From positions 1 to 32,527 of the forward strand of contig JAJRTE010000067.1 of assembly GCA_024278455.1 (NCBI GenBank): a stretch of 32,527 nucleotides of DNA. Reading direction: 5' to 3'. The position numbers and the translations under genes were made by a program. The notes beneath the pieces are model-generated. The model was not told where the DNA came from. It saw nothing but the letters and a program-made list of their open reading frames with translations, and ran no database searches. Positions within the stretch are counted from its first letter, which is position 1. Each line of letters starts with the position of its first letter. The stretch is from Myxococcota bacterium (lineage in GTDB: Bacteria > Myxococcota_A > UBA796 > JAJRTE01). This document shows positions 24,908-32,527 of the stretch, piece after piece.

Positions 24908-25292
24908 GACGCTTGCTCCATGCGTCCCGCACCTGGTCGGCCAGGCGCATAGGGTCGAAAGGTTTCACCAGCACATCGATGGCCCCGAGCCGCCGGTAGC
25001 GCTCGATCTCCCTGGCCTGGACCCTGGCGGTCAGGAACACGACCGGGACGGACGTGCCGTTGGGCAGGGCGCGGATGGCGGCCAGGGTCCGGGCGCCATC
25101 CATGCCGGGCATCATGTAGTCCAGGATGATCAGGTCCGGGACCGCCTCCTCGAGTCGTGTCAGCGCCGCCTCCCCGGATGCGAGCGCCTCCACCTGGAAT
25201 CCGCCGACAGTTTCGAGGGCCATCAAGGCAACGGTTCGGATATCTTCCTCGTCCTCTATCAGCATGATCTTCTCGAGTGGCTTGTCGCTCAT
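24864..25292 (-). CDS. Single-domain response regulator (receiver)
   Basis: A 142-residue CheY-like receiver with no output domain. Acidic pocket Glu13/Asp14, phospho-acceptor Asp58 (LDYMMPGMDG), Thr88 (FLTAR) and Lys110 (VKPFDP) are all present, so it should be phosphorylated normally. The ATG at 25292 has only a weak ribosome binding site; a TTG at 25304 is an alternative. It overlaps the Hpt gene by 44 bp and follows the NtrC-type activator on the same strand after 409 bp. The set looks like a phosphorelay whose kinase is elsewhere. Confidence 0.9.
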   Translation of the reverse strand: MSDKPLEKIMLIEDEEDIRTVALMALETVGGFQVEALASGEAALTRLEEAVPDLIILDYMMPGMDGARTLAAIRALPNGTSVPVVFLTARVQAREIERYRRLGAIDVLVKPFDPMRLADQVRDAWSKRHAWNPTDHGPESDG

Positions 25293-25701
25293 GTGTGGGT
25301 CCAATCAGGTTGCGAACGTGACCAGGCACCTCCGGGGACCCTACCGGGCGCGCTACCGCAAGGCAACGGCGGCGGCGCTGCGATGAGGGCCGGGAACGCG
25401 CCTCTGAGGACGGACGGGAACCGGGCGTTGCTGCCGGAGGTGCGCGCGGGCCGGAGACCCGCCGGGCGCCCCTCCCGCACGGTGCGTTGTCTCTGCAGAA
25501 TAGATACACGCTCGTCTCCGCGCGTCACCCCAGTTTTTTCGTTCGCCGTGGCGAGCGGGCAATTTCCGGCCACCGGCCGGGCCACGGGGACCGTCGCACT
25601 TTGATACGGCGTCCATGCGAATCGGCCGTCACGGCACGACTTCCTTCCCCGCAAGCGCCGCGAACGGTCCATTGCAAACAGGTGCCCGTTTCCCGGAGCG
25701 C
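25293..25701. other. Intergenic region between activator and receiver genes
   Basis: No gene is supported in these 409 bp. A hairpin with 8-bp arms (CGTTCGCC/GGCGAGCG, one G-U pair) lies at 25540-25557, flanked by six T on the plus strand (25534-25539). In the minus-strand transcript that run is A, so it is not a standard terminator for the activator gene. I found no good sigma70 or sigma54 promoter for the receiver gene. Confidence 0.35.
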
Positions 25702-27453
25702 CTATCTCTCCTCCCCGAGTCGGTCCTTGTACCGCGCCAGGCGGCGGTAGAACGTCGCCCGGCTCCATCCCAGCAGGCGAGCCGCCGCTGCCCGGTTGCC
25801 ACCCGTGCGCATCAACGCCTCGCGAATCCGGCTCAGTTCGTCCTGGACCGGCGCGATCCCGGCTGCTCGAGGCGAGGAGGGAACCGGCGAGAGTTCGGGA
25901 GGGAGATCTTCGGCCTGGATGACCGAACCACGGCACCGGATAAGGGCGAACTCGATGGCGCTTCGCAGCTCGCGCACGTTCCCGGGCCAGTCATGGGCGA
26001 GGAGGCTGCCCAAGGCGTCACCGCCTATCGCGTCGACCCGTTCGCCCGTCTCTGCCCGCAGTTCCTCGAGGAACGTTCGGGCGAGCAGGGGGATGTCTTC
26101 ACGGCGTTCCCGCAGCAGTGGAATCCGGATCCGAGCCACCCGTATCCGGTAGAGCAGGTCGGCTCGAAACCGCTGCCGCGCGACCTCTTCCCCGAGATCC
26201 CGGTGGGTCGCGGCGATGACGCGCACGTCGATTCTGCGCGGGCGGGCATCCCCGACCCGGATGATCTCCCGCTCCTGCAGGACGCGCAGGAGGCTGGTCT
26301 GGACGTTCATCGGGATGTCACCGATCTCGTCGAGAAAGACGGTGCCGCCGGACGCGGCTTCGAAGAATCCCTCCCGATCCTCGATCGCCCCAGTGAATGC
26401 CCCGCGCCGGTGGCCGAACAGTTGGCTGGCCAACAGGGAGTCGGTCAGACCGGCACAGTTGACGGCCACGAACGGGCCGTGGCGGCGGTTGCTGGATTCG
26501 TGTATGCTCCGGGCGACCAACTCCTTGCCGGTGCCAGTGTCGCCCTCGATCAGCACCGTGGTATCCACCCGTGCGACATCGTCGATAAGCCGGAACACCT
26601 GCTCCATCCCGGCGCTCTTGCCGACGAGGCGACCGAATCGCCCTCTTTCCCCCAGTTTCCGCCGGAGAACATGAAGTTCGGTCAGGTCATATATGGCCAG
26701 TATCTTCCGTCCAGGCTCTCTCGGATCGTCGTGCACCTCGACCTCGAGGGATCGAGGCGGCCGGGCCGGGTCCTGCAGAGTGGCCGGGACCCGATGCCGC
26801 TCCCTCACGGGCATGCGGATCGCGGCCTCGATGTCTCTCACCGCTTTCCCCGCAGAGCGAAACAGGGCGCTCCAGTGCCCCCCGGCCGGCGGCCGGCGGC
26901 CCGACGGCGCCACCATGTCGCGTGCCCCCTGGCTCAGGAAGGTCACCTTGCCTTCCGCGTCGGTGAGGACCGTGCCCACGCCCAACCCATCGAGGATGGT
27001 CAGCAAGTCCCGGTTGTTCTGCTCTAGCCTTGTCATGGCCTGCTCGAGGTCACCCTGGGCCGCCCGGCGCTGGATACGCTGCGCGACCCCCCGTTCGGCG
27101 ATGGCCAAGCGTATTCCCATCAACTCCGGGTCGATCGGCTTTGTCACGTAGTCGTCAGCACCTGCCTCGAGAACCGCCTTGAGGTCCTCGGGTTGATCTC
27201 GCGCGGTGACGACGAGGATGACGGTCGTCTCCCCCTGTGGCAATCGTCGCATGCGGCGGCAGAGTTCGAGACCGTCCATGCCCGCCATCATCCAGTCGAG
27301 AAGCACGAGCGACGGCGACATGCGCCGGTACTGGTCGAGTGCTTCGGCGGTGTTGTCGCACGCGACCACGTCATGGCCCCGTGACGCCGCCAGCACCTCG
27401 AGGAGTTCCCGCATGAACGGGTCGTCCTCCACCACCAACGTCCTGAGAGGCAT
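25702..27453 (-). CDS. NtrC-family sigma54-dependent response regulator
   Basis: A 583-residue transcription activator. The receiver domain (1-120) has Asp53, Thr83 and Lys105. A helical linker and PAS-like domain (about 145-262) follow. The AAA+ domain has Walker A GDTGTGKE at 304-311, the sigma54-contacting loop GAFTGA at 351-356 and Walker B TVFLDEIGD. A Fis-type helix-turn-helix (about 545-578, GGNRAAAARLLGWSRATFYRRL) ends it. It should activate sigma54 promoters when phosphorylated. The start is backed by AGGAGG. The extra PAS-like domain may sense a ligand or redox state. No kinase is adjacent; the divergent neighbour is a GT4 gene. Confidence 0.94.
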   Translation of the reverse strand: MPLRTLVVEDDPFMRELLEVLAASRGHDVVACDNTAEALDQYRRMSPSLVLLDWMMAGMDGLELCRRMRRLPQGETTVILVVTARDQPEDLKAVLEAGADDYVTKPIDPELMGIRLAIAERGVAQRIQRRAAQGDLEQAMTRLEQNNRDLLTILDGLGVGTVLTDAEGKVTFLSQGARDMVAPSGRRPPAGGHWSALFRSAGKAVRDIEAAIRMPVRERHRVPATLQDPARPPRSLEVEVHDDPREPGRKILAIYDLTELHVLRRKLGERGRFGRLVGKSAGMEQVFRLIDDVARVDTTVLIEGDTGTGKELVARSIHESSNRRHGPFVAVNCAGLTDSLLASQLFGHRRGAFTGAIEDREGFFEAASGGTVFLDEIGDIPMNVQTSLLRVLQEREIIRVGDARPRRIDVRVIAATHRDLGEEVARQRFRADLLYRIRVARIRIPLLRERREDIPLLARTFLEELRAETGERVDAIGGDALGSLLAHDWPGNVRELRSAIEFALIRCRGSVIQAEDLPPELSPVPSSPRAAGIAPVQDELSRIREALMRTGGNRAAAARLLGWSRATFYRRLARYKDRLGEER

Positions 27454-27494
27454 CCGGTTTCCCTCCTGTCCGGCAGATTGGGCTCACACACCTG

Positions 27495-27523
27495 GTTATA
27501 GGCGAAGGACGCCTGGATGGCAA
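27495..27523 (-). promoter_or_regulatory. Sigma70-type promoter of the NtrC-family gene
   Basis: On the minus strand TTGCCA (27523-27518) and TATAAC (27500-27495) have the optimal 17-bp spacing. Both boxes are close to consensus (four and five of six). Transcription would start near 27488, about 35 bp before the ATG. Confidence 0.55.
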
Positions 27524-27576
27524 GCCTGGGCAGGAGAGCCCCACCGCTCACGGCGATGGCCTCCCCCCGGGTCGTG

Positions 27577-27585
27577 TGCTATCAT
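27577..27585 (+). promoter_or_regulatory. Possible extended -10 for the glycosyltransferase gene
   Basis: TGCTATCAT at 27577-27585 resembles an extended -10 element (TGn-TATCAT) about 115 bp before the ATG at 27702. No -35 is clear. Evidence is weak. Confidence 0.25.
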
Positions 27586-27701
27586 GACACCCCGAACTCG
27601 AGGCGTGCCGCCAGGGGGAGGAGGCTGCCATCGGCGCACCCGAGCGGTACCAGGCGCCGGAGAGGTCTCAAGCACGAGACATCGAACAACGCGGGGCAAG
27701 A

Positions 27702-28949
27702 ATGGGGCCAGGCGAGTCGAAGACGGATCGAAAGGACCCTGGGACCGGTGGCCAAACGCCGCCCTACCTCCTGGTCATCAACTCCTTGCGAGGCGGCGGT
27801 GCGGAACGGCAGGCCGCCCTCCTGGCAACCCACCTTCCTCCCACCGCAGTATGCACCCTCGAGCCTGGACAGGTCTACGACACCGGACGAACGCCGGTGC
27901 GGGTCCTTGGTCGACGGGTGCGCAAGTACCCCGCGGCACGCATGCTCGATGTGCCATGGCTCGCCTGGCGGCTGACCGAATACCGCGAACGGGTCGTGGT
28001 GAGTTTCCTCGAGCGGTCCAACTTCGTCAACCTGGCGTCCAGGTTCCGTTTTCCCCATGCGGCGGTCGTGTCGGAGCGCACCCACCTCTCCCGCCACTAC
28101 GATCAAGGACTTCGGCGGGTGCAGCTTGAAATCATCAAGAGATGGTATCCTCGAGCGGAAATGGTGGTGGCCAACTCGCACGGCAACGCCAGAGACCTGG
28201 TTCACCACCTGGGCGTGCACGAGTCCAAGCTGAGAGTGGTGCCCAACATGCTCGACCTGGAGAGCATTCGGGCGGATGCAGGTCGCCCGGTGCCCCCGGC
28301 GCTTTCGCGCTTGTTCGAGCACCCCGTGGTGGTGGCCATGGGCAGGTTCGTGCAGCCGAAGGGCACCTGGCACCTGGTGCGCGCCTTTTCCGAGGTCCGG
28401 CGCCGGGTCAACGCGCGCCTCCTCCTTCTCGGCGACGGCCCCCTGCGACCCTACCTCTCCGCCCTCGTCACCGGACTGGGCCTCGAGAAGGATGTGCACT
28501 TCGCAGGATTCGTCCCGGATCCTTGCGCCTACATCGCGCGCTCCACGCTATTCGTGCTGCCATCGCTGTGGGAGGGGCTGCCGAATGCCCTGCTCGAAGC
28601 CATGGCGTGCGGCGTGCCGGTGGTCGCCACGGACTGCCTTTCCGGCCCGAGGGAAATCGTCGACGGGCCCGATCGCATGGACCGGCGTGCCTTGGCCGTG
28701 GAACCGTGCCGCCACGGCGTGCTGGTTCCGGTCCCGTCCGGACGACATCTCGCGGCGAGGGATCCGCTGGAGCCGGAAGAGCGGGTCCTGGCGGACGCCA
28801 TGACGGGCCTTCTCGAGGATGGGAACTTGCGCGCGCGGTACCGGCGGGCCGGGGCGGAACGTGTGTCGGTGTTCTCGCCGTCGCGGATCGTGCCGCTGTG
28901 GAGAGATCTCATCGCCGAGGCTGCTTCCTTGGGACCTCCGGCACCGTGA
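27702..28949 (+). CDS. Glycosyltransferase family 4 protein
   Basis: A 415-residue retaining GT-B glycosyltransferase. The N-terminal domain has the family loop NSLRGGGAERQAALL. The C-terminal nucleotide-sugar domain has VVAMGRFVQPKG, LLLLGDGPLRPYL, the EGLPNALLEAMACGVPVVATDCLSGPREI region (with the E-x7-E signature) and GVLVP. It likely transfers a sugar to a lipid-linked or surface glycan. A strong ribosome binding site is lacking before 27702; the first 20 residues are polar and poorly conserved in type, so a later start is possible. It lies convergent with the asparagine synthase gene, 28 bp apart. Such pairs are frequent in exopolysaccharide loci. Confidence 0.9.
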   Translation: MGPGESKTDRKDPGTGGQTPPYLLVINSLRGGGAERQAALLATHLPPTAVCTLEPGQVYDTGRTPVRVLGRRVRKYPAARMLDVPWLAWRLTEYRERVVVSFLERSNFVNLASRFRFPHAAVVSERTHLSRHYDQGLRRVQLEIIKRWYPRAEMVVANSHGNARDLVHHLGVHESKLRVVPNMLDLESIRADAGRPVPPALSRLFEHPVVVAMGRFVQPKGTWHLVRAFSEVRRRVNARLLLLGDGPLRPYLSALVTGLGLEKDVHFAGFVPDPCAYIARSTLFVLPSLWEGLPNALLEAMACGVPVVATDCLSGPREIVDGPDRMDRRALAVEPCRHGVLVPVPSGRHLAARDPLEPEERVLADAMTGLLEDGNLRARYRRAGAERVSVFSPSRIVPLWRDLIAEAASLGPPAP

Positions 28950-28977
28950 GTGCCCCCATCGACGCTCGGACGCCCGC

Positions 28978-30999
28978 TCAAGCAGGTCGTGCCGCCGGGG
29001 AGATGGCCTGCAAGGCCGGGGCAGCGCTCGACGCCGGGAACGGGGACGTTCGCAATACATCCAACCAGGCCTGGAACATGAGGAGCGTCCAGAGCTGGGC
29101 GTGCCATCGCCGCCGTCCGTCGAGGTGTTCCTGCCAGAGCTGCCTCACGCGGGCGGAATCGAAGTAGCCGTCCTCCTTCAGCCGCCTCCGGTCGAGAAGG
29201 GCTTCCGCCCACGAACGCAGGGGGCCTCTGAGCCATTCTCCCACCGGGACGCCGAAACCCATCTTCGGGCGATCGATCAGGTCTCGAGGCAAGTACCTCG
29301 CGAGCAACTGCTTCAACACCCATTTCGTCTCGCCGCCTCGCACCTTCATCGTCATGGGCAGGCGCCAGGCGAATTCGACGACCCTGTGATCCAGCAGCGG
29401 GACTCGAGCCTCGAGGCTGACGCCCATGCTCGCCCGGTCCAGCTTGACCAGGATGTCATCCGGGAGGTAGCGGCACGTGTCGTGGTGCATCATGCGCAAG
29501 GTGATGTCGCCCATCTCCGGTGAAGGCAACGCATTCCAGAACAGATCGTCGTCCTCTCGAGCACCGAGCGCCACCTCCCCCGGGTCACGGAAGGTCGAGG
29601 TCACCAGTCGATAGAGTTCGTCCGGGCCTCGAGCAACCGCCACCTGCGCGAGCTTCGCGAGCTTGTCGCTCGGGCTTCCGGCATACCCGTACCGTGCAAA
29701 CAGGGGACCGAGGGGAGCCAGCACGACGTCTGGCCACCGGTCCGGCACGTGCGACCAGAGGGCGGCCCCCAGGCGCCGGCCGGCAGGTGGGATCGGAGCG
29801 AGGATGCGCCAGAGGCGGGCGACCATGGCATAGCGAGAGTATCCGGCGAACAGCTCGTCCCCTCCATCGCCGGAAAGAGCCACCGTCACGTGCCGGCGCG
29901 CAAGCCGGGAAACGAGGAATGTCGGGATCTGGGATACGTCCGCGAAAGGCTCATCATACAACCGGGGCAGGTCAGGCACGATCTCCATGGCGTCTCGAGG
30001 CGTCACGTACAGTTCGGTATGCCTGGTCCCGAGGTGCTTCGCGACACGGCGGGCATGGGGTGCCTCGTCGTATTCCTGCTCCCTGAACCCAATGGTGAAC
30101 GTCGCCACCGGCCGAGAGGACGCTGCCTGCATGACTGCCACCACGGTGGAGGAGTCCAGTCCGCCGGAGAGGAACGCCCCGAGCGGAACATCCGACAACA
30201 TCCGGCTCTCCACCGCCTTCCTCACCAGTGCCTCGAGTTGGTCCACGGCTTCCGTGGCGGACCCCGTGAACGGCTCGCGGACACCTCTCAAGGCCGCTTC
30301 GCGAAACGACCAGTAGGGGCGAATCTTGAGTCGCCCCGCGCCGCCTCGAGCAACCGGGAGTTCCAGGATGCAGCCCGGCTCGAGCTTGCGAAGGCCTCGA
30401 AGCATGGCCTTGTCGCCGGGTACGTAGCCATGGCGCAGGTAGTCGGCAAGAACGTCGCGGTCCACCACGGGCTCGAACCCGGGAAACGGCCGAAACGCCC
30501 CCGGCTGGGAGCCGAACAGGAAGACCCCGCCAGAATGCCCGTAGTACAAGGGCTTGATACCGAGCCGGTCCCGCACCAGGTACAGTCGTTCCGAGCCGTT
30601 GTCCCAGAGTGCGAACGCGAACATGCCGGCGAAGCGTTGGAGAGCAGCCTCGAGACCCCACGCTTCGATGGCACCGAGAATGACCTCGGTATCGGAGTGA
30701 CCACGGGGACGGAACCCGGTTCCGGCCAGTTCCCTGGCGATTTCCGGAGCGTTGTACACCTCACCGTTGTAGACGATGGTGAAGCGTCTCGAGGCGGATT
30801 GCATCGGTTGGTGTCCTGCGGGCGAAAGGTCGAGAATGCTGAGGCGGCGATGGCCCAGTCCGGTGCCCGGGCCGGGCAGGTACCACGAACCATGGTCATC
30901 CGGCCCCCTGGACGCCAACGGAGCTGTCATCCTTTCCAGGAGCCGCCTGGCGTCTCCCGGGCTGACATGAAAATGGGCGAAACCGGCTATCCCACACAC
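28978..30999 (-). CDS. asnB: Asparagine synthase (glutamine-hydrolysing)
   Basis: A 673-residue amidotransferase that makes asparagine, or amidates another substrate, from aspartate, ATP and glutamine. The GTG at 30999 was chosen, with GAGG five bases upstream, because it puts Cys2 (CGIAGF) right after the initiator; Met removal exposes the catalytic cysteine. The glutaminase domain has [18 protein letters not shown] and YNGEVYN; the synthetase domain has SGGLDSS (about 278-284), [12 protein letters not shown] and [19 protein letters not shown]. Longer forms like this commonly belong to polysaccharide or exosortase-linked gene clusters, so it may amidate a sugar acid. That is inference from the GT4 neighbour. 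All catalytic residues look intact. Confidence 0.92.
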   Translation of the reverse strand: MCGIAGFAHFHVSPGDARRLLERMTAPLASRGPDDHGSWYLPGPGTGLGHRRLSILDLSPAGHQPMQSASRRFTIVYNGEVYNAPEIARELAGTGFRPRGHSDTEVILGAIEAWGLEAALQRFAGMFAFALWDNGSERLYLVRDRLGIKPLYYGHSGGVFLFGSQPGAFRPFPGFEPVVDRDVLADYLRHGYVPGDKAMLRGLRKLEPGCILELPVARGGAGRLKIRPYWSFREAALRGVREPFTGSATEAVDQLEALVRKAVESRMLSDVPLGAFLSGGLDSSTVVAVMQAASSRPVATFTIGFREQEYDEAPHARRVAKHLGTRHTELYVTPRDAMEIVPDLPRLYDEPFADVSQIPTFLVSRLARRHVTVALSGDGGDELFAGYSRYAMVARLWRILAPIPPAGRRLGAALWSHVPDRWPDVVLAPLGPLFARYGYAGSPSDKLAKLAQVAVARGPDELYRLVTSTFRDPGEVALGAREDDDLFWNALPSPEMGDITLRMMHHDTCRYLPDDILVKLDRASMGVSLEARVPLLDHRVVEFAWRLPMTMKVRGGETKWVLKQLLARYLPRDLIDRPKMGFGVPVGEWLRGPLRSWAEALLDRRRLKEDGYFDSARVRQLWQEHLDGRRRWHAQLWTLLMFQAWLDVLRTSPFPASSAAPALQAISPAARPA

Positions 31000-31357
31000 A
31001 AGTGCCTCGAATGCCACGGCGCCGACCCGCACGCCAGCGCACCGCTCCGGCCATTATCCCCTGCCGGCGACGGTTCTGCCACCACCTTCGTGCGTGCGCC
31101 GAGCCCGATACCAATCCCCCCTGGAACCCACATCGGCACCCAAAGTCGACATGACCGCCAACTACCCGCATAGCGGCTCTTTTCCGCTCTCACGCGGCAA
31201 GAAGTCGGCACTTCCGGCCGTCCCGGAAACTATGCCGCCGGTGAGCCGATGGCAGGGGAAATCTGGTTGACACCCCAGTTGACCACGTGGTACCTCAAAC
31301 TGAGGATCAGGGATCTCCTGCCTCATGTCCACACCTGAACAACCGAGGAGGCCAACC
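31000..31357. other. Divergent intergenic region with possible MopE promoter
   Basis: No gene is seen in these 358 bp. TTGACA at 31267-31272 followed after 17 bp by GTACCT (31290-31295) could be the promoter of the MopE-repeat gene, with a poor -10. A hairpin TTCCGG-N5-CCGGAA spans 31214-31230, and CCTCA-N3-TGAGG spans 31293-31305. Confidence 0.3.
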
Positions 31358-32527
31358 ATGACGAGTCAGAAGTGCATCTTGCTGGCTAGCCGAAGCGCCA
31401 GGCTACTGGTGCTGCTTCCGATCCTGCTCTTCTTCATGGGCATCGAGCAATGCCCGCAACTGGAGGACCAGGATGGCGACGGGTACACGCCGAACCGCGG
31501 GGACTGCGACGACACCGACCCCACGGTCAACCCCGAAGCGAACGAGGTCTGCGACGGCATCGACAACGACTGCGATCACCTCATCGACGAAGGGGTCACC
31601 AGGACCTACTACCCCGACGAAGACGGCGACGGATACGGCGCTCCGGCCGCCCCCGTCCTCGGCTGCAATCAACCTATCGGCTACGTTCTCAATGACGACG
31701 ATTGCGACGACACCAATCCGTCGGTCAATCCCGGCGCCGACGAGGTTTGCGACGACCTGGACAACAACTGCAACGGCCAGGTGGACGAGGGTGTGGGCAC
31801 GGCGTACTTCCCCGACAACGACGGCGACGGCTACGGCCTCGATGCCGGTGTCATCATCACCTGCAGCCAACCCGAAGGGTTCGTCTTGATTGGCGGTGAC
31901 TGCGACGACGACCATGCCGATGCCAACCCCGAGGGCGTCGAGGTGTGCGACGGGCTGGACAACGACTGCGACGGCCAGGTGGACGAAGGTCTCCTCAACG
32001 TTTACTACGCCGACGCCGACGCCGATGGGTTCGGAGACCCCGAAGTCGCCGTTCCCGCCTGCTCGATGCCACCCGGAACCGTCGAAAACTGGAGAGACTG
32101 CGACGACACCAACCCTAATGTCCACCCAGGCGCAGAGGAAATCTGCGGCGACGGCATCGACCAGGACTGCGACGGCATCGACCCAGAATGCCCCTGCACC
32201 GACCAAGACGGCGACGGGTTCTGCGCCGAGGATGACTGCGACGACACCAATGCCAGTGTCCACCCCGGCGCAGAGGAGATCTGCGGCGACGGCATCGACC
32301 AGGACTGCGACGGCATCGATCCGGAATGCCCCTGCACCGACGATGACGGCGACGGGTTCTGCGCCGAGGATGACTGCGACGACACCAACCCCGCCGTCAA
32401 CCCGGCCGCCGAGGAGACCTGCGACGGCATAGACAACAACTGCGACGGCCAGACCGACGAAGGCGTCCTCAACGCTTGCGGCGAGTGCGGCCCGGTGCCC
32501 GAGGAGGTTTGCGACGGCGAGGACAAC
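31358..32527 (+). CDS. MopE-motif repeat protein, 3' end cut by window
   Basis: An open frame of 390 codons runs to the window edge without a stop, so the gene is partial. The start ATG has a strong GAGGAGG site. Residues 15-30 are hydrophobic and could be a signal peptide, but the following IEQC is not a proper lipobox. The rest is repeats of the MopE metal-binding type: DCDDTxPxVNPGAxEVCDGxDNDCDGxxDEG alternating with EF-hand-like DxDGDGY loops. DCDD recurs at residues 49, 115, 181, 247, 293 and 339, that is three 66-residue steps and then two of 46. Such proteins bind calcium or copper on the cell surface. Function of this one is not known. It resembles the N-terminal region of the lipoprotein at 13021-15006. 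Confidence 0.85.
   Translation, partial: MTSQKCILLASRSARLLVLLPILLFFMGIEQCPQLEDQDGDGYTPNRGDCDDTDPTVNPEANEVCDGIDNDCDHLIDEGVTRTYYPDEDGDGYGAPAAPVLGCNQPIGYVLNDDDCDDTNPSVNPGADEVCDDLDNNCNGQVDEGVGTAYFPDNDGDGYGLDAGVIITCSQPEGFVLIGGDCDDDHADANPEGVEVCDGLDNDCDGQVDEGLLNVYYADADADGFGDPEVAVPACSMPPGTVENWRDCDDTNPNVHPGAEEICGDGIDQDCDGIDPECPCTDQDGDGFCAEDDCDDTNASVHPGAEEICGDGIDQDCDGIDPECPCTDDDGDGFCAEDDCDDTNPAVNPAAEETCDGIDNNCDGQTDEGVLNACGECGPVPEEVCDGEDN
32096..32371 (+). repeat. Two 138-bp near-identical tandem units in the MopE gene
   Basis: Unit 32096-32233 and unit 32234-32371 differ at about 10 of 138 positions (roughly 93% identity), most changes being synonymous. A third, diverged unit starts at 32372. Each encodes 46 residues. 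This points to recent in-frame duplication within the array. Confidence 0.85.

Noticed and set aside
25551..25574. Minus-strand TGGCC...TTGC resembling a sigma54 promoter for the receiver gene
   Set aside because: The spacing between the GG and GC elements is nine, not ten, and the -24 box is poor.

Overview
The window is about 32.5 kb of high-G+C bacterial chromosome with no rRNA, tRNA, CRISPR array, insertion sequence or phage gene that I can see. Lipobox-type signal peptides, MopE-type (DCDD...CDGxDNDCDG) repeat proteins, an S46 peptidase, a prolyl oligopeptidase, a FliA-class sigma factor and an NtrC-type activator suggest a free-living Gram-negative bacterium. Gene content recalls Myxococcota/Desulfobacterota ('deltaproteobacteria') or a related candidate phylum. 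That is inference; no phylogenetic marker is present.

Layout. 1-522: untranslated stretch with a degenerate 73-bp tandem repeat. 523-2670 (+): membrane-anchored spermidine-synthase-like protein. 2762-8251 (all -): prolyl oligopeptidase, a small secreted unknown, DUF523 protein, phosphohexomutase. 8252-8606: divergent regulatory region rich in dyads. 8607-9485 (+): secreted esterase. 9544-10392 (-): methyltransferase, divergent from a FliA-family sigma factor (10629-11378, +); the gap holds three TGTCR-N6-TGAC-type operator candidates and a 17-bp palindrome on the sigma promoter. 11698-12879 (+): DUF819 membrane protein. 13021-16336 (-): MopE/beta-helix lipoprotein and sulfotransferase. 16830-20937 (+): glycoside-hydrolase-like protein, SGNH hydrolase, beta-propeller lipoprotein. 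20922-24413 (-): S46 dipeptidyl-peptidase, broken hepT remnant, 6-phosphogluconolactonase-like protein. 24512-27453 (-): Hpt protein, single-domain receiver, NtrC-type activator. 27702-28949 (+) and 28978-30999 (-): GT4 glycosyltransferase and asparagine synthase, convergent. 31358 to the window end (+): an incomplete MopE-repeat protein.

Functional themes. (a) Extracellular or periplasmic peptide and ester breakdown: S9A, S46 and alpha/beta hydrolase. (b) Surface glycan or metabolite decoration: GT4, AsnB-like, sulfotransferase, SGNH, phosphohexomutase, GH-like. (c) Calcium/metal-binding repeat surface proteins: two MopE-type genes. (d) Regulation: FliA-like sigma, NtrC-like activator, receiver plus Hpt without an adjacent kinase.

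The most unusual signals are: a strong excess of the palindrome CTCGAG across the window (about 87 copies counted by eye against roughly 11 expected); the triple operator array at 10353-10467; the 73-bp repeats at the left edge; a hepT remnant with an intact HEPN motif, one extra base and no MntA; a 6PGL with altered signature residues; and a recent 138-bp duplication in the right-edge MopE gene. I did not find a defence island or other complete undescribed multi-gene system.
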